A stretch of DNA of 64,000 nt from an uncultured Oscillospiraceae bacterium (GTDB taxonomy: Bacteria; Bacillota; Clostridia; Oscillospirales; Oscillospiraceae). Position numbers and translations under genes: made by a program. The stretch covers positions 37,907-101,906 of the forward strand of contig CAJUEC010000006.1 of assembly GCA_910585155.1 (NCBI GenBank), in the 5' to 3' direction. The notes under the pieces were generated by a model, which made no database searches, had not been told where the DNA came from, and saw nothing but the letters and a program-made list of their open reading frames with translations. This document shows, in pieces, positions 49,674 through 57,866 of this stretch; within the stretch, counting starts at the first letter, position 1; the number at the start of each line of letters is the position of its first letter.

Positions 49674-50690
49674 TTACCAGGGGCGCACGCCGCCGGTGAG
49701 CTGGCTGACGGCGCACAGTCCCTGCTCTGCCGCGAGCTGCGCCAGCCTGTCCCGCACCTTCAGCGGGACATAGGGGTCGGCGAACAGAGCGGTGCCCACT
49801 GCCACGGCGGAGGCCCCCGCCAGCATAAGCTGGGCCGCGTCCTCGCCGGCAGACACGCCGCCCATACCCAGAATGGGCAGCTTGACGGCGCTGGCCACCT
49901 CCCACACCATCCGCACGGCCACGGGGAGGACGGCGGGGCCGGACAGCCCTCCGGTGTTCATCTTGAGGATGGGGCGGCGGGTGTTCACGTCGATGCGCAT
50001 TCCCCGCAGGGTGTTGATGAGGGAGAGGGCGTCCGCACCCCCGTCCGCCACAGCCCGGGCGATCTCGGTGATGTCGGTGACATTGGGGGAGAGCTTTACC
50101 ATCACCGGGACGGAGGCGTGTTTTTTTGCCTCCCGGGTGACCTCAGCGGCCAGGTCGGGCCGGGTGCCGTAGGCCAGCCCCCCGGCCTTCACATTGGGGC
50201 AGGAGATATTCACCTCGATCATGTCCACTCCGGAGGCGGACAGCTTTTCGCACATGATGCCATATTCCTCTGGGGTGTTTCCGGAGATGTTGGCGATGAT
50301 CTTCACGTCATGCTGGCGCAGGAAGGGGAGCTCATCGGCGATGAACGCGTCCACGCCGGGGTTTTGCAGGCCCACGGAGTTGAGAATGCCCATGGGGGTC
50401 TCGGCGATCCGGGGTGAGGGATTGCCCTCCCTAGAGTGAAGTGTTAAACCTTTACAACAGATGGCCCCCAACGCAGACAGGTCAAAGAACTGGCTGTATT
50501 CCCGGCCGAAGCCGAAGGTGCCGGAGGCCACCACCACTGGGTTTTTCAGCGACACTCCCGCCAGGTCCACCGACATGTCGATATGGGATATATCCGGCTG
50601 CTTCGGAGCGGGGAAGGTCTGCTCCGGCCCACAGCCGTTTCCGGCGTGCCCCACCGTGACCTCGGGAAGAAGGTGCTGTTTCTCACGCAT
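49674..50690 (-). CDS. pyrD: dihydroorotate dehydrogenase B, catalytic subunit
   Basis: FMN subunit that oxidises dihydroorotate to orotate and passes electrons through PyrK to NAD+. The core begins DLAGVSLKNPVVVASGTFGF and has the catalytic cysteine of class 1B enzymes in VNISCPNVKAGG, KLSPNVTDI and GMGGVSAGEDA. From ATG 50690 (GGAGG 9 bases upstream) it is 338 residues and carries a ~38-residue N-terminal extension; an internal ATG at 50576 gives the usual length but has no ribosome binding site. It overlaps the end of pyrK by 8 bases. Confidence 0.93.
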   Translation of the reverse strand: MREKQHLLPEVTVGHAGNGCGPEQTFPAPKQPDISHIDMSVDLAGVSLKNPVVVASGTFGFGREYSQFFDLSALGAICCKGLTLHSREGNPSPRIAETPMGILNSVGLQNPGVDAFIADELPFLRQHDVKIIANISGNTPEEYGIMCEKLSASGVDMIEVNISCPNVKAGGLAYGTRPDLAAEVTREAKKHASVPVMVKLSPNVTDITEIARAVADGGADALSLINTLRGMRIDVNTRRPILKMNTGGLSGPAVLPVAVRMVWEVASAVKLPILGMGGVSAGEDAAQLMLAGASAVAVGTALFADPYVPLKVRDRLAQLAAEQGLCAVSQLTGGVRPW

Positions 50691-51468
50691 CCCAATCCAC
50701 CTCCTCGGCGTCGAATACCGGGCCGTCTTTACAGACGTGCTTCATGGTGCCGTCTTTCATCTGGATGGCGCAGCCCAGGCAGGCCCCCACGCCGCAGGCC
50801 ATCCGCTCCTCCATGGACACCTGACAGGGAATGCCAAATTCCGCCGCCACCGCCGCCACGCTCTTCAGCATGGGCCTGGGCCCGCAGGCCAAAATAGATG
50901 TAAAGGAGTTATCCTTTTCAAGAAGATCCCGTACCTGACCGTCCACGAAGCCGTGACGGCCCAAGCTGCCGTCGTCGGTACAGATGTAAGTGCCCTCACA
51001 GTGGCCTTGGAAGCGGCTGACCACCGCGGGGAAGGCCTTGTCCTTGGAGCGGAAGCCCAGCACCGCCGTCCGGGGCCATCGCAGCCACTCGCCGCACATG
51101 ATGAGGGGCGGTACGCCGATGCCTCCCCCCACCAGCAGATAGTGCCCCTCCTGAGACACATCGAAGGTTTTTCCAAGGGGGCCCAGCACATCCAGATGGT
51201 CTCCGACCCTGCGGCGGGACAGCCAGCGGGTGCCGTCTCCCCGAACCTCGAAGATCAGCGAGACCAGATCCTCCGGCTCATCCCAGCCGGCGATGGCCAC
51301 CGAGATGGGGCGGCGGAGCAGGCGGCTGTGGCCGCATTTTACCTGCAAAAACTGCCCGCCGGTGAGTCCGTGCTGCCCCACCAGCTTGCCCGCTTCCAGC
51401 ACTATCCACCAGGTGTTGGCGTCCAGCTGGGTCATCTCAACCACAGTACAAATTTGTTGAACTGCCAT
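50683..51468 (-). CDS. pyrK: dihydroorotate dehydrogenase B, electron transfer subunit
   Basis: FAD and [2Fe-2S] subunit that connects PyrD to NAD+. The 261 residues have the ferredoxin-reductase-like FAD domain (LRRPISVAIAG), the NAD domain (LLVGGGIGVPPLI; ILACGPRPML) and the C-terminal cluster cysteines C-G-V-G-A-C-L-G-C and HVCKDGPVF. AGGGGAG precedes the ATG. It follows pyrF after 88 bp that contain a striking purine/pyrimidine hairpin. Confidence 0.95.
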   Translation of the reverse strand: MAVQQICTVVEMTQLDANTWWIVLEAGKLVGQHGLTGGQFLQVKCGHSRLLRRPISVAIAGWDEPEDLVSLIFEVRGDGTRWLSRRRVGDHLDVLGPLGKTFDVSQEGHYLLVGGGIGVPPLIMCGEWLRWPRTAVLGFRSKDKAFPAVVSRFQGHCEGTYICTDDGSLGRHGFVDGQVRDLLEKDNSFTSILACGPRPMLKSVAAVAAEFGIPCQVSMEERMACGVGACLGCAIQMKDGTMKHVCKDGPVFDAEEVDWDA

Positions 51469-51517
51469 TTTATCTCCCCTAAACTGATTATGGTAGTTTT
51501 AAGTTCTCTTCTTTTTG

Positions 51518-51553
51518 CTTCTTTTTCTTTTCTCTCAAGAAAAGAAAAAGAAG
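51518..51553. other. 16-bp homopurine/homopyrimidine hairpin between pyrF and pyrK
   Basis: CTTCTTTTTCTTTTCT, CTCA loop, exact complement: one arm is all pyrimidine and the other all purine. It starts 4 bp past the pyrF stop. On the minus strand no T-run follows, so it may be a processing site or partial terminator that adjusts pyrK/pyrD relative to pyrC/pyrF. Confidence 0.7.
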
Positions 51554-51556
51554 GCC

Positions 51557-52480
51557 TTACAGGATGGTAACGTACTGCTTGATCTCGTCCCGCATCTTCT
51601 CCGCAGCGGCCCGGGCGGCCTCCTGGTAGTCCGCGCCGTCCCTCCCGGTCTTCTGCCAGGCGCACATGATGGAGCGGGAGGCGTTGACGATGGCCCCCCG
51701 GCCCAGCTCATCAAAGGCGTGGCGCACATCGGCGGCGGTACCCCCCTGGGCTCCGTAGCCGGGGACCAGGAAGAACACCTTTTCCAGGCGATAGCGCAGC
51801 TCCTTGAGGACGGAGGGGTGGGTGGCTCCCACCACCGCACCCAGGGCCTGGTAGTGGTTTTTTCCCTCGGTGCCCTGGCCCCAGCGCTTGATCAGGTCGC
51901 CCATGACAGTGTACACCAGCCGGTCGCCGGCCACGATGTCCTGGAGCTCTATGGAGGAGGGGTTGGAGGTTTTGGCCAGCACAAAGGCGCACTTGTCCCG
52001 CCCGGTGCAGTCCTTCAGGAAGGGCTTGATGGCGTCGGACCCCATGTAGCCGTTGAGGGTGACGCAGTCGGCATCGAACACGGGGCAGGGGGTCCCGCCC
52101 ACCTGGGTAGTCCCCAGCCACGCCTCGCTGTAGGCGGCGGCGGTGGTGCCGATATCCCCCCGCTTCACATCGGCGATGACGAACAGGCCCTTTGCCTTGG
52201 CGTAGGTGATGACCTCCTCCAGGGCCTGCATCCCCCGCCAGCCCAGCATCTCAAAATAGGCGGACTGGGGCTTGACGGCGGGCACCACGTCCGCCAGCGC
52301 GTCGATGAGGCCCTTGTCAAACTCCAGCACTGCCTGGGCGGCAGCCTCCAGGGTCTCGCCATATTGCTCAGTGTACCTTTTGAGGATGAACGGGGGGACA
52401 TACTCCACCCGGGCGTCCAGCCCGGCCACGGTGGGGTTCTTTTTCGCCTTGATCTTGTCCTGCAATACGTCAAATGACAT
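51557..52480 (-). CDS. pyrF: orotidine 5'-phosphate decarboxylase, group 2
   Basis: Last step of UMP synthesis. At 307 residues it is the long (group 2, PyrF2-type) enzyme. It has VAGLDARVEYVPPFI at the start, the catalytic lysine motif FVIADVKRGDIGTTAAAYSE and the C-terminal FLVPGYGAQGGTAADV with phosphate-binding glycines. It begins 3 bp after the pyrC stop, so the two are coupled. Confidence 0.95.
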   Translation of the reverse strand: MSFDVLQDKIKAKKNPTVAGLDARVEYVPPFILKRYTEQYGETLEAAAQAVLEFDKGLIDALADVVPAVKPQSAYFEMLGWRGMQALEEVITYAKAKGLFVIADVKRGDIGTTAAAYSEAWLGTTQVGGTPCPVFDADCVTLNGYMGSDAIKPFLKDCTGRDKCAFVLAKTSNPSSIELQDIVAGDRLVYTVMGDLIKRWGQGTEGKNHYQALGAVVGATHPSVLKELRYRLEKVFFLVPGYGAQGGTAADVRHAFDELGRGAIVNASRSIMCAWQKTGRDGADYQEAARAAAEKMRDEIKQYVTIL

Positions 52481-52483
52481 GAT

Positions 52484-53758
52484 TCAGCCCTCCATATAAA
52501 TAATATTTCCCTGGGAAATGGTGTATTTGACTTTTCCCCGCACAGTCCGGCCGTGGAAGGGGGTGTTACGGCCCTTGGAGGCGAATTGGTTTTTGTCGAT
52601 GACCCACTCCTGCCCTGGGTCGAAGAGCACCAGGTCGGCGTCTGTGCCTACAGCCAGCGTCCCCTTGTCCAGGCCCAGCAGGGCGGCGGGGGAGGCGGAC
52701 ATCAGCGCCAGCACCCGGCCCAGGGGCAGCAGCCCCGTGTGGTACAGCCCGGTGAGGGCCAGGGCCAGGGAGGTCTCCAGCCCCACCATGCCGCTGGGGG
52801 CGTCGGGCAGGGGCTGGGCTTTTTCCTCTGCGGTGTGGGGGGCGTGGTCTGTGACGATGGCGTCGATGGTGCCGTCGATGAGGCCCATTCGGATACCCTC
52901 CACGTCCGCCTGGGTGCGCAGGGGCGGGTTGACCCTGGCCATGGTGCCCTGGCGCAGCACCTCCTCCTCGGTGAGGGTGAAGTACTGGGGGCAGGTCTCG
53001 CAGGTGACCCGGACGCCCCGGACCTTGGCCTGCCGGACGATGTCCACCCCTCGGGCGGTGGAGATGTGGCAGATGTGGACATGGGCCCCGGTTTCCTCCG
53101 CCAGCATCACGTCCCGCATGATCTGGAGCTCCTCGGCGATGGCGGGTCGACCGGGGAGGCCCAGCGCCTGGGACACAGTCCCCTCGTTGACGGCGTAGCT
53201 GCGCACCATGTCCCGGTCCTCGCAGTGGTCCAGCAGGGGAAGGCCCAGCTTTTTCGCCTCCTGCATGGCCCGCCGGAGCAGGGCCAGGTTTTGGATGGGC
53301 ACCCCGTCGTCGGTGAGGGCGGGGGCCCCCGCCGCCTTCAGGGCGGCAAAATCGGTGAGCTGCTCGCCCTTCTGCCCCAAGGTCACCGCCCCGGCGGGAA
53401 GGACGTTCACCCCGGTGAGGGCGGCTTTGTCCCGGACCAGCCGGACCATCTCCGGGCAGTCTGTGGCGGGCCGGGTGTTGGGCATGGCCACCAGGGTGGT
53501 CACGCCCCCCCGGGCGGCGGAGGCGCAGCCGGTGGCCACCGTCTCCTTGGCCTCGAAGCCCGGCTCCCGCAGGTGGACGTGCATGTCCACCAGGCCGGGG
53601 GCCGCGGTCAGCCCAGAGGCGTCCAGCACCTGGGCGCCCTCCGCCCGCAGGCTTTCGCCGATTTGGACGATCTTCCCATCTTCGATCAAAAGGTCCAGCG
53701 GACCGTCAATGCCGTGGGCGGGGTCCGGCACCCGCCCGCCTTGAATCAGCAGACGCAA
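52484..53758 (-). CDS. pyrC: dihydroorotase
   Basis: Zinc amidohydrolase that closes carbamoyl-aspartate to dihydroorotate. The 424 residues have the metal motif PGLVDMHVHLREPGFEAKET, LLDHCEDRDMV, HICHISTARG and the catalytic VTDHAPHTAEEK. This is the type I long form found in Firmicute pyr operons. TTG start at 53758 with AGGGGGA 6 bases upstream. First gene of pyrC-pyrF-pyrK-pyrD; pyrB, pyrA and pyrE are not in the window. The ~40-base leader is too short for a PyrR attenuator, so regulation differs from the Bacillus scheme. Confidence 0.95.
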   Translation of the reverse strand: MRLLIQGGRVPDPAHGIDGPLDLLIEDGKIVQIGESLRAEGAQVLDASGLTAAPGLVDMHVHLREPGFEAKETVATGCASAARGGVTTLVAMPNTRPATDCPEMVRLVRDKAALTGVNVLPAGAVTLGQKGEQLTDFAALKAAGAPALTDDGVPIQNLALLRRAMQEAKKLGLPLLDHCEDRDMVRSYAVNEGTVSQALGLPGRPAIAEELQIMRDVMLAEETGAHVHICHISTARGVDIVRQAKVRGVRVTCETCPQYFTLTEEEVLRQGTMARVNPPLRTQADVEGIRMGLIDGTIDAIVTDHAPHTAEEKAQPLPDAPSGMVGLETSLALALTGLYHTGLLPLGRVLALMSASPAALLGLDKGTLAVGTDADLVLFDPGQEWVIDKNQFASKGRNTPFHGRTVRGKVKYTISQGNIIYMEG

Positions 53759-53797
53759 AAAAATTCCCCCTGTACCGTCATATCAAAATCTTTTTTT

Positions 53798-53826
53798 ATT
53801 ATATCGGATAAAAAGGCGGAACGCAA
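53798..53826 (-). promoter_or_regulatory. promoter of the pyr operon
   Basis: TTGCGT at 53826-53821, a 17-base spacer and TATAAT at 53803-53798 on the minus strand. Confidence 0.75.
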
Positions 53827-53884
53827 CGGACAAAAGAAAAGAAATCGGCGGCGGGCAGGTCCCGGGGCAGGGCAGGATGGACAA

Positions 53885-53918
53885 GAAAAGGCGGGGCCCC
53901 GCTGGGGGCCCCGCCTTT
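53885..53918 (-). terminator. terminator of rnpB
   Basis: AAAGGCGGGGCCCC, CAGC loop, complement, TTTT on the minus strand, immediately after the RNA's 3' end. Confidence 0.88.
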
Positions 53919-54285
53919 GGTGCAAGTAAGCCTGTAAGCCGGGTTCTGTCATTTAAGACAGCCATCTATCTAGGCGCACCGTTGCCAGTGCGCTCCAGCC
54001 GCCTCCTGAACACGGCCGGGCCGGCCATTTGTGTTCCCACGGCGTTGCTCCGGATAGAGTTTACAGCAATGGGCGCTTGACACGCCATTGGGTGAGCTCT
54101 TACCTCGCCTTTCCACCTTGACCCTCGCCTCCCCATGGGGGAGACGAGGGCAGTCTATTTCTGTTGCACTTTTCCTAGGGTCGCCCCCGGCGGGTGTTAC
54201 CCGTTATCCTTGCCCTGCGGAGCCCGGACTTTCCTCACGGACGGCCTTTCGGCCTGGCCGCGCGGCTGTCCAGCTTACTTGCGGT
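53919..54285 (-). ncRNA. rnpB: RNase P RNA, type A
   Basis: On the minus strand the 5' end reads GCAAGTAAGCTGGACAGCCG and the 3' end ACAGAACCCGGCTTACAGGC followed by TTACTTGC, so the ends pair as P1. The conserved CRI region (CGTGAGGAAAGTCCGGGCTC) and the ACAGAAA-type CR segment near GCAACAGAAATAG are present. It lacks the P5.1/P10.1 features of Bacillus type B RNAs, as far as I can judge. It removes 5' leaders from tRNA precursors. About 367 nt; the exact ends are estimated. Confidence 0.95.
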
Positions 54286-54289
54286 TTTG

Positions 54290-54318
54290 ATTGTACTTCA
54301 TCTTTAGGTGATTGTCAA
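54290..54318 (-). promoter_or_regulatory. promoter of rnpB
   Basis: TTGACA at 54318-54313, a 17-base spacer and TACAAT at 54295-54290 on the minus strand. The -35 occupies the same bases as the -35 of the divergent murD promoter. Confidence 0.85.
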
Positions 54319-54340
54319 ATGAATTTAGATGGGGTATAAT
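54312..54340 (+). promoter_or_regulatory. promoter of murD and downstream genes
   Basis: TTGTCA (54312-54317), a 17-base spacer and TATAAT (54335-54340). It overlaps the rnpB -35 by five bases on the opposite strand. Confidence 0.8.
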
Positions 54341-54399
54341 ACCAACTATATGGGCTTGGCGCGGTCCGGCCCTGTGCGGAGTGTAATTGGGAGGTGCGC

Positions 54400-55785
54400 G
54401 TGTCAATGGATTCTGCGCTGAAGGAGTATTTCAACTCGCTGAAGGGAAAGCGGGTGGCGGTGATCGGCCTGGGAGTGTCCAACCAGCCGCTGGTGGAGCG
54501 CCTGCTGGACGCCGGTGTGCCGGTGCTGGCGTGTGACAAACGGCGGCGGGAGGAGTTCAACGGCCTGATCGAGGCGCTGGAGCGCCGGGGGCTGGAGACC
54601 GCCCTGGGCCCCGGCTATCTGGACCATCTGGACGGGGCGGACGTGATCTTCCGCACCCCCGGCCTGCGGCCCGACGTGCCCCAGATCGCCCGGGCGGTGG
54701 AGGGGGGAGCCAGGCTCACCTCGGAGATGGAGGCGTTCCTAGACCTGTGTCCCTGCCGCATTGTCGCGGTGACCGGGTCCGACGGCAAGACCACCACCAC
54801 CACCATCATCGCGGGGCTATTGAAGGCGGCGGGCTATCGGACCTTTGTGGGGGGGAACATCGGCCATCCTCTGCTGTGCCAGGTGGACGACATCCGGCCA
54901 GACGACATCGTGGTGCTGGAGCTGTCCTCCTTCCAGCTGATGACGGTGCGGCAGAGCCCCAGCATCGCGGTGGTCACCAACCTGGCCCCCAACCATCTGG
55001 ATGTACACAGGGACATGGAGGAGTATGTGTCCGCCAAGCGGAATATTTTTGCCTACCAGGACGCCTGCGACCGGCTGGTGCTCAACGCGGACAGCGAGAT
55101 CACGGCGGGCTTTGCCGCCCAGGCCAGGGGGGCGGTGACCCTGTTCAGCCGCAGGAAGAGGCTGGAAGACGGCGTGTGCCTGCGGGAGAAGACGGTGTTC
55201 TGCTGCGGCCGTCCGGTGCTGCGCACCGATGACATCCTGCTGCCCGGCCTGCACAACCTGGAAAACTACATGGCCGCCATAGCGGCGGTGGACGGCCTGG
55301 TACCCGACGAGGTGATTCGGGACTTTGCCAGGACCTTCGGCGGAGTGGAGCACCGCATTGAGCTGGTGCGGGAGCTGGACGGGGTGCGATACTACAACGA
55401 CTCCATCGCCTCCAGCCCCAGCCGGACCATCGCGGGGCTGCGCTCCTTCCGGCAAAAGGTGATCCTGATTGCCGGAGGCTACGACAAGCACATTCCCTAC
55501 GACGTGCTGGGACCGGAGATCGTCCAGTCGGTGAAGGCCCTGCTTTTGACCGGGGACACGGCGGAAAAAATCAAGCAGGCCGCCCGCTCGGCCCCGGGGT
55601 ACCAGGAGGGCCAGCCGGAAATTCTGGACTGCGCCGACCTGAGAGAGGCGGTGGAGCGGGCCAGAACCCTGGCTCAGCCGGGGGACGTGGTGATGATGTC
55701 CCCGGCCAGCGCCTCCTTTGACCGCTTTCGCAACTTTGAAGAGCGGGGCAGGGCATTTAAAGAGCTGGTGAACGGATTTTGCTGA
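54400..55785 (+). CDS. murD: UDP-N-acetylmuramoylalanine--D-glutamate ligase
   Basis: Cytoplasmic ATP-dependent ligase adding D-glutamate to UDP-MurNAc-L-Ala. About 461 residues: N-terminal UDP-binding domain (GKRVAVIGLGVSNQPLVERL), P-loop GSDGKTTTTT at 126-135, central Mur ligase motifs (GNIGHPLL; VVTNLAPNHLDVHRDMEEYV; PGLHNLENYMAAIAA) and the C-terminal domain (NDSIASSPSRTIAGLRSF). GGAGG lies 5 bases before GTG 54400 and 11 before ATG 54406; either start is possible. It is separated from any dcw cluster and is followed by three M42 peptidases. Confidence 0.94.
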   Translation: MSMDSALKEYFNSLKGKRVAVIGLGVSNQPLVERLLDAGVPVLACDKRRREEFNGLIEALERRGLETALGPGYLDHLDGADVIFRTPGLRPDVPQIARAVEGGARLTSEMEAFLDLCPCRIVAVTGSDGKTTTTTIIAGLLKAAGYRTFVGGNIGHPLLCQVDDIRPDDIVVLELSSFQLMTVRQSPSIAVVTNLAPNHLDVHRDMEEYVSAKRNIFAYQDACDRLVLNADSEITAGFAAQARGAVTLFSRRKRLEDGVCLREKTVFCCGRPVLRTDDILLPGLHNLENYMAAIAAVDGLVPDEVIRDFARTFGGVEHRIELVRELDGVRYYNDSIASSPSRTIAGLRSFRQKVILIAGGYDKHIPYDVLGPEIVQSVKALLLTGDTAEKIKQAARSAPGYQEGQPEILDCADLREAVERARTLAQPGDVVMMSPASASFDRFRNFEERGRAFKELVNGFC

Positions 55786-55795
55786 AGAGGTGAGT

Positions 55796-56836
55796 ATGTT
55801 GGAATTGGAACAGATTTTGGAACGGCTGTGCGGGTTGGGAGCCCCCTCCGGGTTTGAGCGCCCGGCCGCACTGGCGGCAAAGGAGCTGCTGGAGCCGCTG
55901 ATGGATGAGGTGCGGCTGGATCGGTTGGGCAATGTGATCGGGGTGCGCCGGTGCGGACGGCCCGGGGCAAAAAAGCTGCTGCTGGACGCCCATTTGGATG
56001 AGGTGGGAATGACCGTCACCGGCGTACAGGACGGGTTTCTGCGCTTTCAGGCCAGAGGGGTGGACACCCGGATGCTGCCCGACCGGGAGGTAACGGTGCT
56101 CACCGACCCGCCCATGCTGGGGGTGGTGGCCTGCCTGCCGCCCCATGTGCTGACGGCGGAGGACCGGGAGAAGGCCCCGGAGGTCAAGGACCTCTTTGTG
56201 GATGTGGGGCTGAGCCAGGAGGAGGCGGAGCGCCGCATCCCCATCGGCACCCCCATGGTGTACCGGGCGGACTTCACCCGGCTGGGGGAGCGCCAGCTGT
56301 GCGGCAAAGCCTTGGACGACCGCGCCTGCTTTGCCGCGCTGCTTCGCGCGGCGGAGCTGCTCCGGGAGCGGGAGCTGGACGTGGATTTGTATGTGATGGG
56401 CAGCGTGTGCGAGGAGACCGGCGGCGCGGGGGCCGCGGTGGGCGTCCAGGCTGTGGAGCCGGACTTTTGCGTGGCGGTGGACGTGACCCACGGCAGGACG
56501 CCGGACAGCCCCAAGAATGAGACCTTTGTGATGGGGGGCGGACCCGTGGTGGGCATCGGCCCCAATATGGCCCGGTGGATGGTCCGCCGCCTGCTGGACA
56601 GGGCGGAGGCCCGGGGCATCGCCGTCCAAAAGGAGGTCATGGAGGGAAGCACCGGGACCAACGGCTGGGAGATGCAGATTTGCAATGAGGGCATCGCCAC
56701 CGCAGTGCTGTCCGTTCCGCTGAAGTATATGCACACCCCGGTGGAGGTGCTGGAGGCCCGTGACGTGGAGGACTGCGCCCAGCTGCTGGCCGCCTTCGCG
56801 CAGGACCTGGGAAAGGAGGGAACCGCCCATGCTTGA
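55796..56836 (+). CDS. M42 family metallopeptidase, paralog 1
   Basis: Di-metal aminopeptidase or deblocking aminopeptidase of the M42 (PepA/FrvX/CelM) family, 346 residues. Metal and catalytic motifs: LLLDAHLDEVG (His/Asp), KALDDRA (bridging Asp), GSVCEETGGAG (catalytic Glu pair), AVDVTHG (Asp) and KYMHTPVE (final His). The PDZ-like dimerisation domain lies between residues ~75 and 165. GAAGAGG precedes ATG 55796. It begins 10 bp after murD and overlaps the second paralog by 8 bases. A cytoplasmic oligomeric peptidase for amino acid recycling is likely. Confidence 0.92.
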   Translation: MLELEQILERLCGLGAPSGFERPAALAAKELLEPLMDEVRLDRLGNVIGVRRCGRPGAKKLLLDAHLDEVGMTVTGVQDGFLRFQARGVDTRMLPDREVTVLTDPPMLGVVACLPPHVLTAEDREKAPEVKDLFVDVGLSQEEAERRIPIGTPMVYRADFTRLGERQLCGKALDDRACFAALLRAAELLRERELDVDLYVMGSVCEETGGAGAAVGVQAVEPDFCVAVDVTHGRTPDSPKNETFVMGGGPVVGIGPNMARWMVRRLLDRAEARGIAVQKEVMEGSTGTNGWEMQICNEGIATAVLSVPLKYMHTPVEVLEARDVEDCAQLLAAFAQDLGKEGTAHA

Positions 56837-57851
56837 GACGCTGAAAACGCTGTGCAGTTTGTCCGGCGTGTCCTCCCGGGAGGACCAGGTCCGGGACTAT
56901 ATCCGCCGCCGGGTAGAGCCCCATGCCGACCAGGTCCGGACGGACGCCCTGGGTAATCTGATCGTGTTCAAACGGGGGGCCCGGGCGGCGGGAAACAGGC
57001 TGATGCTGTGCGCCCACATGGATGAGGTGGGGCTCATCGTCAAGTCAGTGACGGACGAGGGCTATTTGAAGTTCGGCTACGTGGGCGGCATTGACCGCCG
57101 GGTTCTGCTGGGCAAGCGGGTCACGGTGGGGGAGCGGGCCGTCCCCGGCGTCATCGGGCTGAAGGCCATCCACCTCACCACCCCGGAGGAGCGGAAAAAG
57201 GTTCCCAAGCTCACCGATCTCTATATTGACATCGGCGCGAAGGACCAGGCGGAGGCGCTGGCCCAGGTGGAGCTGGGAGACATATGCACCTTCGTCAGCG
57301 ACACGGTGGAGTTTGGCAGCGGAATGCTCAAGGCAAAGGCCATCGACGACCGGGTGGGCTGTGCCGTCATGGTGAAGCTGCTGGAGGAGGAGCTGCCCAT
57401 GGACTGCACCTTTGTGTTCTCCGTGATGGAGGAGGTGGGCACCCGAGGGGCCTTTGCCGCCGCCTTTTCCGTGACGCCGGAGACGGCGCTGGTGCTGGAG
57501 GGGACCACCGCCGCCGATCTGCCCGCCCTGGAGCCCGACCGGCAGGTATGCTGGCCGGGGAAGGGGCCCGTCCTGTCCTGGATGGACGGGGGCGCCATCT
57601 ATGACCGGGGGCTGTTTGAGCTGCTGCGGGAGCTGGCCCAGCAAAACGGCCTGCCCTGGCAGATCAAGCACTACCTGTCCGGAGGGACCGACGCCAAAGC
57701 CATCCAGCGCACCAAGGCGGGGGTGCGGGTGGCCGGGATCTCGGCGGCCGTACGGTATCTCCATGCCCCCAGCAGCGTATGCAGCATTTCCGACGCAGAA
57801 CAGATGCTCACGCTGGCCCGGCTGTTTATCCGGGCCATGGCGGAGCGCTGA
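56829..57851 (+). CDS. M42 family metallopeptidase, paralog 2
   Basis: A 340-residue second M42 enzyme in tandem. Motifs: LMLCAHMDEVGLIV, KAIDDRVGC, FSVMEEVGTRGA, then VLEGTTAADLP in place of the usual V-D-V/T-x-D segment, and RYLHAPSS in place of HTP. The metal-3 position therefore differs from its neighbours (E in LEGT), and the specificity probably does too. ATG 56829 has AGGAGGG 8 bases upstream and lies inside the end of paralog 1. Translation of the three is closely linked. Confidence 0.92.
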   Translation: MLETLKTLCSLSGVSSREDQVRDYIRRRVEPHADQVRTDALGNLIVFKRGARAAGNRLMLCAHMDEVGLIVKSVTDEGYLKFGYVGGIDRRVLLGKRVTVGERAVPGVIGLKAIHLTTPEERKKVPKLTDLYIDIGAKDQAEALAQVELGDICTFVSDTVEFGSGMLKAKAIDDRVGCAVMVKLLEEELPMDCTFVFSVMEEVGTRGAFAAAFSVTPETALVLEGTTAADLPALEPDRQVCWPGKGPVLSWMDGGAIYDRGLFELLRELAQQNGLPWQIKHYLSGGTDAKAIQRTKAGVRVAGISAAVRYLHAPSSVCSISDAEQMLTLARLFIRAMAER

Positions 57852-57866
57852 CAGGAGGAGTTAAAT

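Noticed and set aside
53759..53797. PyrR-type attenuator in front of pyrC
   Set aside because: The leader is only about 40 bases from the predicted transcription start and contains no antiterminator/terminator pair.
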